Shown here piece after piece: positions 16,592 through 23,464 of a stretch of 37,102 bases of DNA. Location: the NCBI GenBank assembly GCA_009783355.1, contig WRHH01000023.1:1-37102 (forward strand), written 5' to 3'. The stretch's first letter is position 1. Each line of letters starts with the position of its first letter. This DNA comes from Synergistaceae bacterium. GTDB taxonomy: Bacteria; Synergistota; Synergistia; Synergistales; Aminobacteriaceae. The notes under the pieces are model-generated. The model was not told where the DNA came from and did no database searches. It saw only the letters and a list, made by a program, of their open reading frames with translations. The position numbers and the translations under genes are program-made.

Positions 16592-17529
16592 CTTTCCTCT
16601 CTTGAGAATGGAATTGTGTAAGCGCTTGGGAATGATGCCCTGCGTGAGACACTCAGCAGAACAACAATAGTCATTATATACGGAAGAGCCTGCAAAGCTT
16701 GAGGAGGGAAAGGGACTCCCATAGCCTGAAGCCTTACCTGAAGCGCGTTCGCCACTCCAAAAAGAAGCGCGGCGGCAAGCGCCCTGAAGGGTTCCCAACG
16801 TGAGAAAACAACGACTGCAATGGCAATAAACCCTCTGCCGCCCACCATTTGAGCCAAAAATGTGTTCATGAAGCCAATAGAAAGAAAAGCTCCGCCAAGC
16901 CCTGCGTAAGCTCCCCCAATAAGGACGCACAAATAACGGGTGAGGGAGACGTTTATTCCTTTCGCATCGGCGGCATGTGGATGTTCCCCGACTGCGCGCG
17001 CGTTAAGCCCGAAAGTTGTCCTTTCAAGTATCAGCCAAGTTAAGGGAACCAGAATATACGCCAAGTAAACGAACAAATTATGCTCAAAAAATATCGTCCC
17101 AATATATGGTATATCGCTCAGCACGGGAATCTTGCAAACCGGAAATTCTCTCACTAAGGGCGGCAGCTTTTGAACGCCAAAAATCGCCCTGAACAGAAAA
17201 GAGGACAGTCCGGCGCCAAGTATCGTTATGGCAGTTCCGGCTATTACCTGATTTGCTTTCACGGTCACGCTGAGAAAAGCCATTACTCCCGCTGAAATCA
17301 TCCCTATGAACGCCGAAAACACCATGCCAATAAATAAATTATCGGTAAACGCAACGCCCAAAAAACCCGCAAGCGCCCCCATCAGCATGACGCCTTCCAC
17401 TCCGAGGTTCAGGATCCCGGAACGCTGCGTGTATATATCGCCAAGAGCCGGTAGAAGAATGGGAACACTCATTCTGATAGTTCCCGCAAACATTGAAACG
17501 ATAAATCCCGAGCTGAATATTTCTGACAT
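16588..17529 (-). CDS. ABC transporter permease, BMP/nucleoside type (second)
   Basis: 313 residues of the BPD_transp_2 permease family with eight or more membrane segments. The N-terminal region has the family block ILLPALGDIYTQRSGILNLGVEGVMLMGA and the coupling region AVGEHPHAADAKGINV. It corresponds to the NupQ/YufQ-type permease that pairs with the other permease gene here, the double ATPase and the BMP binding protein. Substrate class in this family is nucleosides and purines; the flanking enzymes favour a purine. The ribosome site is weak, and a 169-bp insertion separates it from the first permease gene, where direct coupling would be usual. Confidence 0.92.
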   Translation of the reverse strand: MSEIFSSGFIVSMFAGTIRMSVPILLPALGDIYTQRSGILNLGVEGVMLMGALAGFLGVAFTDNLFIGMVFSAFIGMISAGVMAFLSVTVKANQVIAGTAITILGAGLSSFLFRAIFGVQKLPPLVREFPVCKIPVLSDIPYIGTIFFEHNLFVYLAYILVPLTWLILERTTFGLNARAVGEHPHAADAKGINVSLTRYLCVLIGGAYAGLGGAFLSIGFMNTFLAQMVGGRGFIAIAVVVFSRWEPFRALAAALLFGVANALQVRLQAMGVPFPPQALQALPYIMTIVVLLSVSRRASFPSAYTIPFSREER

Positions 17530-17573
17530 GGCTTTTTGTTTACAATTCCTCGCTTTGCTGATGAATATTTTTT

Positions 17574-17591
17574 ATACAATGTACATTGTAT
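17574..17591. repeat. 18-bp palindrome of the ACATTGTA repeat type
   Basis: ATACAATGTACATTGTAT is a perfect palindrome, followed by further TATACATTGTAAC. Similar ACATTGTA/ACATTGAA words occur at about 4860-4885 and 23410-23425, so this is a dispersed simple repeat. It lies in the gap between the two permease genes. Confidence 0.55.
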
Positions 17592-17610
17592 ATTATACAT
17601 TGTAACTGTT

Positions 17611-17691
17611 TCACCGGCTCGCGCCTTCCAGTTTCTTAAGCGCTTCGGTATTTTGTAGTTTTACATTTTCCCTCAAGTAGTCCATTGCCAT
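17611..17691 (-). pseudogene. Remnant of an ankyrin protein C-terminus
   Basis: A 26-codon piece between the two permease genes reads AMDYLRENVKLQNTEALKKL and then EGASR and a stop. It aligns without gaps to the C-terminus of the complete ankyrin protein gene 3 kb upstream in the same operon (AMDFIWGNEKLRNTDAFRKL). No ankyrin repeats precede it; it starts 8 bp after the first permease's stop. It is most simply the scar of an ankyrin gene once inserted here and since deleted. It may still be translated as a short peptide, but I see no SD for it. Confidence 0.75.
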
Positions 17692-17698
17692 GTAACAA

Positions 17699-18727
17699 TT
17701 ATTTTGATTTTAGCGTCAAAGCCGCGCGGCTTATTACGAAAATTATTACCGTCCCTTGAATTATGTCCACGAGCGAGAGCGGTATCCCCGACATTCTCTG
17801 CATTGTTCCCCCGCCGACAAGAAGCGCTGAGAAGAGTAAGCCGGAAACAAATATCCCTAAAGGGTGAAGCCCTCCGAGCAACGCTATCACTATTGCCATA
17901 CTTCCGTAATTTCCGGCTACATCGTCCAGAAGTCTGTGATGAAGCCCGAAAACCTCGTTCCAGCCTGCAAGCCCCGCAAGTCCGCCTGAAATAAGCATTG
18001 TCATCAAAGTAGTTTTTTTCACATTTATTCCGCTATAGGCTGCGACTTCATGGCTTTCGCCTATAAGCTCCATTCTGAACCCAAAAATGGAGCGCGATAA
18101 TATCCAGCACAATATAACAATTATCACGGCGATAATAAAGCCTGAATGTAAACGCGTTCCGGCAAGCAGGCTGCTAAGCTGAAGCGATTTGTCGATCAGA
18201 GGGGTCTGAGGAAACCCGAACCCTGCGGGGTCCATCATTGGCCCGCGAACAAGCCACGCGAGCAGGAAAGAAGCTATATAGTTCAACATGAGCGTTGTAA
18301 TAACCTCATTCGCGTTGTATTTTGCCTTGAGGTATCCTGCTAAGCCTCCCCATAAAGCTCCTCCCGCGAATGCCATGAATATCGACAGAGGAAACATTAT
18401 TAACGCCGGAAGCTTAAAATTTAAGGCGACATAAAGAGAGAGCGCCCCGCCAACTATGAACTGCCCGTTTCCGCCTATATTCCATATTTTACTTTTAAAC
18501 GCTATTGCAGTTCCAAGTGCCATTACAGTAAGGGGAATTGTTTTTACGATAGTTTCCGCGAAACGGTTCGCTGAGCCAAACGCTCCGTTAAACATGGTCG
18601 TATAAGCTTTCACGGCGTCATACCCGCACACCCAAAGAAGTACAAATCCAAAAATGAGAGCTGTAAATACAGCTGTAACCGCTGAAATAACTGAGTTGAA
18701 GGCTGATTTAGCTGTGGCTTCGGTCAT
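17699..18727 (-). CDS. ABC transporter permease, BMP/nucleoside type (first)
   Basis: 342 residues of the NupP/YufP-type permease. It has about eight to ten membrane segments, the family blocks FGSANRFAETIVKTIPLT and WNIGGNGQFIVGG, and the coupling loop GESHEVAAYSGINV. The ATG at 18727 overlaps the stop of the ATPase gene (ATGA), with GGAGG 10 bases upstream; a GTG at 18736 is too close to the SD. With the second permease it should form the heteromeric channel of the purine importer. Confidence 0.92.
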   Translation of the reverse strand: MTEATAKSAFNSVISAVTAVFTALIFGFVLLWVCGYDAVKAYTTMFNGAFGSANRFAETIVKTIPLTVMALGTAIAFKSKIWNIGGNGQFIVGGALSLYVALNFKLPALIMFPLSIFMAFAGGALWGGLAGYLKAKYNANEVITTLMLNYIASFLLAWLVRGPMMDPAGFGFPQTPLIDKSLQLSSLLAGTRLHSGFIIAVIIVILCWILSRSIFGFRMELIGESHEVAAYSGINVKKTTLMTMLISGGLAGLAGWNEVFGLHHRLLDDVAGNYGSMAIVIALLGGLHPLGIFVSGLLFSALLVGGGTMQRMSGIPLSLVDIIQGTVIIFVISRAALTLKSK

Positions 18728-20271
18728 GCGTTGCACGCCTCCGGTTTTGTATTATCGTACCCCGCCATCATCAAGCCTATTTCCTCCATAGTTGACGCGC
18801 CCGGGACAATACCGGTCATCCGCCCCCTATACATGACGGCTATGCGGTCCGAAAGCTGCATTATTTCTTCAAGGTCTGCCGAAACCAATAAAATTGCCGC
18901 CCCGTTATCCCTTGCTTCCAATAGTTTTTGCCTGACGTATTCCGTTGCTCCTATATCAAGTCCGCGCGTGGGCTGGTTTGCGATTATCACTTTTGGATTC
19001 TTCCCGAGCTCCCGCGCCAGTATTATTTTCTGCTGATTGCCGCCGGAAAGCTCGCGAACACGAGCCTCTGCGCCGCTTGTTTTAATTTCATATTCCGCAA
19101 TAGCGCGGTCGGCATTTCTCTCAATAGCTCCGCTTTTTAGAATTCCCAAAAACGAGTATTCTTTTCTGTCAAAGTCCTTTATTATAAGGTTCCTGCTTAC
19201 GTCCATATTCATCGCCATACCTGTCATATGCCTGTCTTCAGGTATATGGGCCACGCCTAAATCAATAAATGCTTTAGGCTCGCGACCCGTACAGGATGTT
19301 CCATTAACGGAAATATCGCCCGATTCAATCCTGCGAAGCCCTGTAAGAACTTCGCAAAGCTCGCTTTGCCCATTCCCGTCAACGCCCGCCACGCCAAGAA
19401 TCTCTCCCGCTTCAATCGAAAAATTGAGGTTATCCAACGCGCTTAGCCCTTTGTTATTCAACGCGGACAAATTCTTTACTTTCAATCTCTCATTTGAGTC
19501 AAGCGCGTTTTTCTCATAAGAGCTCTTCTTCAAGTTAAACAACACGTCTTTTCCGACCATCATGCGTGTGAGTTCCTGTTTTGAAGTATTTGAAACCTCT
19601 GTTGAGCACGCGAGCTTTCCGTTTCTTAATACCGTCGCCTCGTCTGCGATATCGAATATTTCCTCCAATTTATGCGTGATGAGAACGACAGATTTCCCCT
19701 CTGCCTTCATTTTTCCGAGCATCTTAAAAAAATCTCTTGTCTCGGCGGGAGTGAGCACTGCCGTGGGCTCGTCGAGAATTAAAATATCCACGCCTCTATA
19801 GAGTACGGATACTATTTCCGCTCTCTGCTGCTCTCCCACGGACAATTGCCAAACTTTGGCGCCCGGGTCAATTTTCAATCCAAACACATTCGAGAGTTCC
19901 AGCAATTTTGACGTTGCGCTTTTAATGTCCAAAAACGGAGCTTTGCTTGAAGGAAGTCCAAGAACGACATTTTCAGCGACGGTCATCGTCCGGACGAGCA
20001 TAAAATGTTGGTGCACCATTCCTATTCCGAGCGCGCGAGCGTCCTTTGGCCTGTGAATTTCGACCGGCTTGCCGTTCACGCATATAGTCCCGCTGTCCGC
20101 CCTGTATAGGCCGAACAAAACGTTCATCAAGGTAGTTTTACCGGCGCCGTTCTCGCCGAGGATACCGTGGATTTTCGCCCTCCCAAGTGTAAAATTAACT
20201 CCGTCAAGAGCTTGAACTTTTCCTTTATTAAAAGACTTGCAGATATTACTCATTTCCACGGCGTAAGCCAA
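18724..20271 (-). CDS. ABC transporter ATP-binding protein, double NBD, BMP/nucleoside type
   Basis: About 515 residues with two nucleotide-binding domains in one chain. NBD1 is complete: Walker A GENGAGKTTLMN, signature LSVGEQQRAEI, Walker B ILILDEPTAVL. NBD2 has the degenerate Walker A GVDGNGQSELCE with signature LSGGNQQKIIL and NQPTRGLDIGA, as is normal for the ribose/nucleoside importer class. I prefer a TTG start at 20271 (MAYAVEMSNICKSF), 8 bases after GAGG; a GTG at 20280 overlaps the SD. It energises the two permeases downstream. A terminator hairpin lies just upstream, after the ankyrin gene, so this gene may need its own or read-through transcription. Confidence 0.93.
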   Translation of the reverse strand: MAYAVEMSNICKSFNKGKVQALDGVNFTLGRAKIHGILGENGAGKTTLMNVLFGLYRADSGTICVNGKPVEIHRPKDARALGIGMVHQHFMLVRTMTVAENVVLGLPSSKAPFLDIKSATSKLLELSNVFGLKIDPGAKVWQLSVGEQQRAEIVSVLYRGVDILILDEPTAVLTPAETRDFFKMLGKMKAEGKSVVLITHKLEEIFDIADEATVLRNGKLACSTEVSNTSKQELTRMMVGKDVLFNLKKSSYEKNALDSNERLKVKNLSALNNKGLSALDNLNFSIEAGEILGVAGVDGNGQSELCEVLTGLRRIESGDISVNGTSCTGREPKAFIDLGVAHIPEDRHMTGMAMNMDVSRNLIIKDFDRKEYSFLGILKSGAIERNADRAIAEYEIKTSGAEARVRELSGGNQQKIILARELGKNPKVIIANQPTRGLDIGATEYVRQKLLEARDNGAAILLVSADLEEIMQLSDRIAVMYRGRMTGIVPGASTMEEIGLMMAGYDNTKPEACNA

Positions 20272-20323
20272 AATGCGCACCTCGTTTTGCAGTATGTGAA
20301 ACGATTAATAAATTTTAGCACAA

Positions 20324-20359
20324 AAATGCCGTTGACTTTTTGAGAGTCGAACGGCATTT
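20324..20359 (-). terminator. Hairpin terminator after the ankyrin gene
   Basis: On the minus strand AAATGCCGTT (20359-20350) pairs with AACGGCATTT (20333-20324), and GACT/AGTC extends the stem inward; it ends in a short T-run. It lies inside the purine cluster between the ankyrin gene and the ABC ATPase gene, about 45 bp past the ankyrin stop, so it probably attenuates rather than fully stops the cluster transcript. Confidence 0.6.
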
Positions 20360-20402
20360 GATAACAATTATCCCAAACGTGTTGAGTTGCGTTTATTATC
20401 TC

Positions 20403-21182
20403 TTAATAACTCACGTCGCTTAATTTCCTGAAAGCGTCGGTATTCCTTAGTTTCTCATTTCCCCAAATAAAATCCATAGCTGTTCTGTTATGGTTATTTT
20501 TCACTTTCGGGTCAGCTCCAAGGTCTAAAAGGGTAATTATCACTTCGGGGTTGGAGTTCTTCCATGCAGCCAGCATTAGCGGCGTCCATTCTTCCGCATT
20601 CTTCGCATTGACATCGGCGCCCGCATTGATTAAGCGCTTTATCACTTCGTGGTTGGGGTTACGAGCAGCTGCAAACATAAGCGGCGTAAGTCCATCCGTA
20701 TTTCGCGCGTGAACTTCGGCGCCAGCTTCGATAAGGGCTGTTGTCACTTGAGGGGAGGCATTGTATTCCGCTGCGCACATGAGCGGCGTTATTCCGTCCG
20801 CGTTTCGCGCGTTTACGTCGGCGCCCGCCTTTATGAAGGCTTCTACAATCTCCGAATTAGAGTCGCTTGCCGCCCACATAATGGGCGTGCTTCTGTCCTC
20901 AGTTCGATAATTCACTTGGGCGCCAGCCTCAATAAGAACAGTTACTATCCCGGAATCGGGGGCGTCTCTTGCCGCTGCTGATATCAGCGGCGTTACTCCT
21001 TTGTCGTTGCTGGCGTTCACGCTTGCCCCATCCTTTACAGCGTCCACGATTTGCTGTAGTGAACCCGTTTGACAAAGTTCAACAAAATCGGAATCGTTAA
21101 TCGCAGCAAACGCCGAACCAGTACATAACAAACATATAAGAAAACCAAAAATCACCTTATGAAAAATAGATTCTCTTTGCAT
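20403..21182 (-). CDS. Secreted ankyrin repeat protein
   Basis: 259 residues. A signal peptide (FGFLICLLCTGSAFA) is followed by a capping helix and about five ankyrin repeats of the form GADVNAKNxxxxTPLMxAAxxxxxxEVIxxLIxA, ending in AMDFIWGNEKLRNTDAFRKL. The repeats are 35-36 residues, a little longer than the usual 33. It is an exported protein-binding scaffold, with partner unknown. GAGG precedes the ATG. It sits between the BMP binding protein and its ABC ATPase, where no accessory gene is normally found, and has its own terminator. It is related to the ankyrin tail remnant at 17.6 kb and to the ankyrin gene at the right edge of the window. Confidence 0.9.
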   Translation of the reverse strand: MQRESIFHKVIFGFLICLLCTGSAFAAINDSDFVELCQTGSLQQIVDAVKDGASVNASNDKGVTPLISAAARDAPDSGIVTVLIEAGAQVNYRTEDRSTPIMWAASDSNSEIVEAFIKAGADVNARNADGITPLMCAAEYNASPQVTTALIEAGAEVHARNTDGLTPLMFAAARNPNHEVIKRLINAGADVNAKNAEEWTPLMLAAWKNSNPEVIITLLDLGADPKVKNNHNRTAMDFIWGNEKLRNTDAFRKLSDVSY

Positions 21183-21424
21183 AATAAAAACCTCTTTTTT
21201 TTATCTGACGTTTCTTTTTTTCCAAAAGTTAAAAAGCTGTAACAAAAGTCATAAAAGACTAAATAAACCACAATATATAGTGGTCATGTCACATCTCTTG
21301 CACAATATATTGTATGGGCGGGCTAGCGAACCGCCCATTTTTGACGCTTTAGTTACAACCCCCTACAAAGCTACATTTGACAACTCGAAGTCTTTTGTCT
21401 TTGCTCGACACTCGCCGCTATTTA
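21183..21424. other. AT-rich gap with a hairpin, no gene
   Basis: Between the BMP gene and the ankyrin gene I see no coding frame. At 21314-21338 ATGGGCGG/CCGCCCAT forms a strong hairpin with a T-run on the plus side; on the minus strand the tail is poor. CACAATATAT occurs twice nearby (about 21269 and 21301). The gap may carry the promoter of the ankyrin gene, but I cannot place its boxes with confidence. Confidence 0.5.
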
Positions 21425-22420
21425 TCATTTTTCAAAATGCGGTATTTTGAGCGTTCCGTCATGCAACGCCTTTATCGTTTTCTCTACTTCCGCCTTTATT
21501 TCCGGCGTTACAATTTCTTCAAAATCATGATATGGAGCAAGCTTAATTCCTTCATTGGGGACGGTAAGCCAATATGACTTATTTTCTCTGTTCGTGAAAT
21601 TATCGTTCAATATATCGTTTAGAATTTGCCTTATGACCGAAGTCCAGTTGTAAAGTGTTCCTGAAACTAAGCTCGCCGGGGCAAGCACATACTGGTCCGA
21701 AATATTGCCAAGTATGTATTTATTTTTTTCCTTCGCGGCGTTCACAGCGCCGACGCCTATTCCGTCTCCGCTGTGCCACATGATGTCGACGCCGCTGTCA
21801 TACATGGACAGTGCTCCCTCTTTTGCTTTCGCTGCGTCGCGCCAGTCTCCGGTATAATATTCCTGAATCTCAATATCGGGCTTCACAGTCTTCGCAGCAA
21901 GCTTAAAAGCTTCATGCCCGCGATAGATCTCTGACACGTCCACCCCGCCGAGCACGCCTATTTTGTTTGTCTTTGTCATATGAGCGGCAAGCACTCCCAT
22001 AAGATATCCGCCTTCATCCAGCTTAACGTCGTATATGCACGTGTTCTGCGCGGATTTAAACCCTGTGCCGAGAGCGAACATAGCGTTTGGAAACTCCGCT
22101 GCCACTTTCAATATTGGCTCCATAAACTGAAATCCGTGCCCGAATATGACGTCATACCCTTCTGACGCGAAATCGCGAAGCGCCGGTTCGATAGCGGCAA
22201 CATCGTAAACTTCCTCCACATAAGCAAAATCCGCTTTGTCGGCAAATTCGGCCTCAAGATTCTTCATTCCCTCATACATCGACTGATTCCAGGAAAGGTC
22301 ATCCATTTTCCCCGGAAGCACAAGCACAACTTTGAGCTTTTCAGCAGCGAAAGCTGTACCACTCAGCGCCAAAACTAAAACTAATACTAATACTAATACC
22401 ATACAAGAAATCTTACGCAA
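21425..22420 (-). CDS. BMP family ABC transporter substrate-binding protein
   Basis: 331 residues of the basic membrane protein/nucleoside-binding family. After a signal peptide (SGTAFA) the mature part begins AEKLKVVLVLPGKMDDLSWNQS, with family blocks YDVIFGHGFQF, KIGVLGGVDVSEIY and MWHSGDGIGVGAVNAAKE. There is no lipobox cysteine at the cleavage site, so it is probably periplasmic rather than a lipoprotein. It delivers the substrate, most likely a purine base or nucleoside given adenine deaminase and xanthine dehydrogenase around it. The TTG start at 22420 has AGGAGG 10 bases upstream, and that SD lies inside the last codons of the Rpn gene, which ends 1 bp before it. Confidence 0.94.
   Translation of the reverse strand: MRKISCMVLVLVLVLVLALSGTAFAAEKLKVVLVLPGKMDDLSWNQSMYEGMKNLEAEFADKADFAYVEEVYDVAAIEPALRDFASEGYDVIFGHGFQFMEPILKVAAEFPNAMFALGTGFKSAQNTCIYDVKLDEGGYLMGVLAAHMTKTNKIGVLGGVDVSEIYRGHEAFKLAAKTVKPDIEIQEYYTGDWRDAAKAKEGALSMYDSGVDIMWHSGDGIGVGAVNAAKEKNKYILGNISDQYVLAPASLVSGTLYNWTSVIRQILNDILNDNFTNRENKSYWLTVPNEGIKLAPYHDFEEIVTPEIKAEVEKTIKALHDGTLKIPHFEK
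22371..22400 (-). repeat. Hexanucleotide repeat in a signal peptide
   Basis: The signal peptide core of the BMP protein is coded by GTATTA three times and then GTTTTA and GTTTTG, giving VLVLVLVLVL. A repeat of this kind can slip by whole units, changing the hydrophobic core by two residues without a frameshift. Confidence 0.8.
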
Positions 22421-22421
22421 A

Positions 22422-23303
22422 TCACAACGACCTCCTAAAAATATTATCTTTGTCTTTTAATTTTCCATTTTTCATTATTTCTTCTTCAGAGAGACCGGTT
22501 ACTTCCTGAATGAACTCGACAGGTGTGTTTTTCTGCAACATCAACAGCGCCACCTCTTGTTTTCCTTCTTGTTTGCCTTTTTGCAACCCCCGTTTTTCGT
22601 AGGTCGATATCGCATTATAATAGTCGCGGCGGTTTTTTTCCCTTATTTCGTAAAAATGTCGTTCTTCTTCATTTTTCATGAATATATCTTCTATCGTTAT
22701 TGCTCGACGTACCATTGGCTCCTGTTCAGCTATCCTTTCCATTACTTCCCCCTCCATGTTGCTCAAATAAAGTCCCCAACACTCTAATGGGCTCCATTCC
22801 GCTTTCGGCGGCTGGCGCTTCAGCTTTGGAAGCTCCAGTGTGTGAATCTCCAAAGCGTCAGAGAATAATACCGCCTCTTCATGTTCCAACACTCGAAAAA
22901 CGCCGTGAAATTTCGAATTGTCGTTCCATTTAAAAACATCGAAGTCCAGTATCACAATGTTTATCATCCTAGGTAGGGTCGCGTAGTCTTGCTTCTCCTT
23001 GAGTTCCTCAGCATAGCCCTTACTCCAGTAATAAAGGGTTCTGCGCTCTATATTTCCCTCGTCGCCCACCTGCATTTCAATTACCATTTTTTCGTGCGAT
23101 GCGCTTCGCCGTACATGAATATCTAATCTGGACGCCTTATCAGCTATGTACTCAGGGCTGAATTCGGTATGAACGAGAGTTAATTCTTCGGGCTCAATGG
23201 GAATTTCAAGCACAACGGTTAAAAAACGTGCGAGAACATCCTTCGTATCTTCATGTCCGAAAATACGTTTAAAAGCATAATCGTTTTTACGGTTAATCGC
23301 CAC
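22422..23303 (-). CDS. Rpn family recombination-promoting nuclease/putative transposase
   Basis: About 293 residues of the Rpn/PDDEXK_2 family (PF12784). It opens with NRKNDYAFKRIFGHEDTKDVLARFL, typical of the family, and has the nuclease core SRLDIHVRRS followed by MVIEMQVGDEGN, i.e. the D...ExQ variant of PD-(D/E)XK. The C-terminal part is charged, with GLQKGKQEGKQE, as usual. Such proteins cut DNA and promote recombination; many are selfish or defence-associated. The GTG at 23303 has AAGG 8 bases away; a GTG at 23312 is also possible. Its last codons supply the SD of the BMP gene, so it is coupled to the purine importer although unrelated in function. Confidence 0.87.
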   Translation of the reverse strand: MAINRKNDYAFKRIFGHEDTKDVLARFLTVVLEIPIEPEELTLVHTEFSPEYIADKASRLDIHVRRSASHEKMVIEMQVGDEGNIERRTLYYWSKGYAEELKEKQDYATLPRMINIVILDFDVFKWNDNSKFHGVFRVLEHEEAVLFSDALEIHTLELPKLKRQPPKAEWSPLECWGLYLSNMEGEVMERIAEQEPMVRRAITIEDIFMKNEEERHFYEIREKNRRDYYNAISTYEKRGLQKGKQEGKQEVALLMLQKNTPVEFIQEVTGLSEEEIMKNGKLKDKDNIFRRSL

Positions 23304-23464
23304 GCATACCACCTTCTTATCTTGTAATTATAACGCTTTATGTGAACCCCAATCCTTAAGCGGAAAATTGAAATGACGAGTTTTTGTTTTTGTCTTGTAT
23401 TTAATACATTGTAATTTGTAACTGTCTCTTATCTTTGTCATTTCTCGCCCCTCGCCCCTGTTTT

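Noticed and set aside
15710-16930. A 406-codon frame with a long N-terminal extension on the FAD subunit
   Set aside because: The extra 113 codons lie inside the permease gene in another frame; the ATGA overlap at 16591 and its SD mark the true start.
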